From NCBI RefSeq assembly GCF_002001045.1, contig NZ_MUNR01000014.1, forward strand, positions 186,001-250,000: a stretch of DNA of 64,000 nucleotides. The letters run 5' to 3'. The position numbers were made by a program, and so were the translations under genes. Every line of letters starts with the position of its first letter. The first letter of the stretch is position 1. Under the pieces are notes generated by a model that was not told the origin of the DNA, searched no databases, and saw only the letters and a program-made list of their open reading frames with translations. This document shows positions 62,253-64,000 of this stretch, piece by piece. Origin of the DNA: Rhodanobacter sp. C01 (GTDB taxonomy: Bacteria > Pseudomonadota > Gammaproteobacteria > Xanthomonadales > Rhodanobacteraceae).

Positions 62253-64000
62253 TTACAGATCCGGTCCGATGACCAGGTGCAGCTCGATGCCGTGCGCCTG
62301 CGAGTCGTGGATCGGCGTGCCCAGGTCGAGGCGAATCATGCCGACCGGCGAGCGCCAGCGCACGCCGAGGCCGGCGCCGATCTTCGCCCGGTAGTCGACG
62401 CCGCTGAAGGCGTTGCCGGCATCGACGAACGCCGCCATGCCCCAGTTTCGAGTGAAGTAATGCTCGACTTCGGTGCTGGCCACCAACAGGCTGTCACCGC
62501 CGATCACGCGGCCCTCGCTGTTGAGCGGACCGATCGTCTGGTAGCCGTAGCCGCGCACCGAGCGGTCGCCGCCGGCGAAGAAGCGCAGCAGCGGTGGCAG
62601 TGCGGTGAAGTCATTGGTCCAGGTGTGACCTGCACTGCCGCGCAGGATCAGCCGGTTGCGCTGATTCGCCCCGAATGCATGGATCCACTTTGCATCGGCG
62701 GTCAATTGGCTGAAGCGGGCATCGGACAACAGGCTGCCTGCCGTGCTGCGTGCGGTCAGGTTGACTGACCAGCCCTGATGCACGAAGTCGAAGTTGTCGG
62801 CCTGCTTGCGCGACAGCGAGGCTTCGGCGAACACCTCCGTGCTGCGGCCGTGCTCGATGCCGGGGGTGTTGTCCGGCTCGTTGCCGATCTTGCCGACGGT
62901 GAACGTGCCGTCCAGCGCATGCAGGCCAAGGGTGCGCGTCCAGCCGTGCCACAGTCGGCTCTCGTTGGCGACCAGTTCCAGTGTGCGCGATTGCGAGGTA
63001 TCGGTATTCGCGTCGCGATAGTTCGCGCCGAAATTGAAACTGCGCTGGTTGTCGCCGGGCATCGGGATCGAATACAGCGTGGACAGCGTCTTCAGCCGCT
63101 GTGCCACGACCAGCTCGTTCTTCCACTTGTGCCCGCGCCGATTGACCCAGCGTCGCTCGATGCCGCCGCGCAGACCGAGGCCGGTATCGGTACCGATGAA
63201 CGGACCACCGGTGTAGATCGTGCGTTTCGCCGGGGCCAGCTGCACGTCGATGTCGACCACCCCCGCCTTGGCCTCGTCGACGTCTGGCAACACGTTGACC
63301 ACCGCGAAATAGTCGGCACCATTCAGCGCCTGCTGCAGCTGCAACAGCTGGCTCTGGGAAAAGTAGTCGCCAGACTTGAAGGGCACGTAGCGATCCAGAA
63401 AGCCGTCGTTGAACTGCGAACCCTCGAACCGCACCTTGCCGTAGCGATAGCGCGGCCCGACCTGCCAGGCCAGCCTGATGCGGGCGCTGCGATTGGCACG
63501 CGTCACTTCGACCCGATGGGTGAGCAGTTTTGCATCGAGAAAGCCATTGGCGGTGAGCTGGGCACTCAGTGCGTCGCGGGCGGCGTCGTAGCTGCCGTGG
63601 TTCAGCGGCTTGCCCTGCAGCCGTTCGATCGCGCGCTTTGCACGACGGACCGGTGCGATCTCGGCCGCAGCCGGGTCCAGCTGCACATCGACGGCCGTGA
63701 CCTGCACCGGTTCCCCGGGCGTCACATGCAAGGTCATCCGCCAGTCCTGACCGACCTGCTGCAGGTCGCCGGTGACCGTGGCGTCGTAGTAGCCGTAGGG
63801 CTCCAGGGCAGACTTTGCCTGATCGGGGGCGCGCGCATACAGGCGATGCACCTGCGCCTCGCTGACCTGGCGGGTCGCGTATTGAGTCAGCCCCGTGCCC
63901 GCGACCACAGCACTCTTCAACGGATCGGCCACGCCGTCCACCACCAGTTGCACGCCGGCATGTGCCTGTGTCGATAACAGCACCAGCGGCAGCAACAGCA
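62253..64000 (-). CDS. tamA: Translocation and assembly module outer-membrane protein TamA, 5' end outside the window
   Basis: An Omp85-family outer-membrane protein that partners TamB. The frame runs off the window end; only the first residues of the signal peptide are missing, since its hydrophobic core (LLLPLVLLSTQAHA) is visible. Three POTRA-like modules cover about the first 250 residues (EPYGYYDATVTGDLQQVG and RLAWQVGPRYRYGKVRFEG). The 16-strand barrel carries the family signature GGDRSVRGYGYQTIGP near residue 468 and ends in ELHLVIGPDL. It is followed immediately by tamB. Confidence 0.94.
   Translation of the reverse strand, partial: LLLPLVLLSTQAHAGVQLVVDGVADPLKSAVVAGTGLTQYATRQVSEAQVHRLYARAPDQAKSALEPYGYYDATVTGDLQQVGQDWRMTLHVTPGEPVQVTAVDVQLDPAAAEIAPVRRAKRAIERLQGKPLNHGSYDAARDALSAQLTANGFLDAKLLTHRVEVTRANRSARIRLAWQVGPRYRYGKVRFEGSQFNDGFLDRYVPFKSGDYFSQSQLLQLQQALNGADYFAVVNVLPDVDEAKAGVVDIDVQLAPAKRTIYTGGPFIGTDTGLGLRGGIERRWVNRRGHKWKNELVVAQRLKTLSTLYSIPMPGDNQRSFNFGANYRDANTDTSQSRTLELVANESRLWHGWTRTLGLHALDGTFTVGKIGNEPDNTPGIEHGRSTEVFAEASLSRKQADNFDFVHQGWSVNLTARSTAGSLLSDARFSQLTADAKWIHAFGANQRNRLILRGSAGHTWTNDFTALPPLLRFFAGGDRSVRGYGYQTIGPLNSEGRVIGGDSLLVASTEVEHYFTRNWGMAAFVDAGNAFSGVDYRAKIGAGLGVRWRSPVGMIRLDLGTPIHDSQAHGIELHLVIGPDL

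Noticed and set aside
60328-62394. A 688-codon plus-strand frame opposite tamB and tamA
   Set aside because: tamB and tamA are well supported on the minus strand; the shadow frame has the typical composition of an antisense frame.

Overview
The window looks like chromosomal core genome of a high-GC gammaproteobacterium of the Xanthomonadales, most likely Rhodanobacteraceae (Rhodanobacter/Dyella/Luteibacter type). The clearest pointers are the fused aspartate kinase/diaminopimelate decarboxylase (lysAC), the MurL/MurD2 pair for D-glutamate in peptidoglycan, a hopanoid-type RND protein (HpnN), a SapC-family protein, a DUF6445 protein, and hairpin-rich intergenic repeats. No rRNA, tRNA, CRISPR array, transposase or prophage block was found. 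The genus assignment is inference from gene content.

Layout. 1-4000: 3' end of an M1 aminopeptidase, a DUF6445 protein, and a two-PAS regulator ending in a phage-repressor-like HTH. 4000-5300: a non-coding block of inverted repeats and hairpins beside a small AT-richer membrane-protein gene. 5405-12129: a six-gene minus-strand operon (ACAD11-like acyl-CoA dehydrogenase, APH-type kinase, phosphatase-like protein, two SDRs, an MDR reductase) divergent from a LysR regulator; it resembles the 4-hydroxyacyl-CoA route. 12249-18775: small anchored protein, lipoprotein esterase with a gene remnant beside it, an internally duplicated 1379-residue membrane protein, and prmC. 18917-25846: TonB-dependent receptor, hpnN, dxs. 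25929-34353: HNH nuclease, SapC with a strong terminator, GNAT, RNB ribonuclease, small protein, a lipoprotein/acyl-CoA dehydrogenase operon under a PsrA/FadR-like operator, SET methyltransferase, Gre-family factor, DUF6438 protein. 34430-39799: EF-G-like GTPase and two tandem TonB-like proteins sharing an unfamiliar C-terminal domain. 39890-42699: a molybdenum hydroxylase pair of the isoquinoline oxidoreductase type that lacks key residues in both subunits. 42751-53573: amino-acid permease, sedolisin protease, class I fumarase, then lysAC-murL-murD2. 53686-64000: GNAT, M13 peptidase, a structured intergenic segment, DUF3300 lipoprotein, and tamB-tamA.

Genes that appear to work together: the ACAD/APH/SDR operon in acyl-CoA catabolism; the second acyl-CoA dehydrogenase with its lipoprotein; dxs and hpnN on the isoprenoid/hopanoid side; lysAC-murL-murD2, which supplies diaminopimelate and sets the stereochemistry of the peptidoglycan stem; and tamA/tamB in outer-membrane assembly. 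The best candidates for new biology are the cofactor-ligand-poor molybdenum hydroxylase pair, the tandem TonB-like proteins, the PAS-PAS-cI-like regulator and the duplicated 1379-residue protein.
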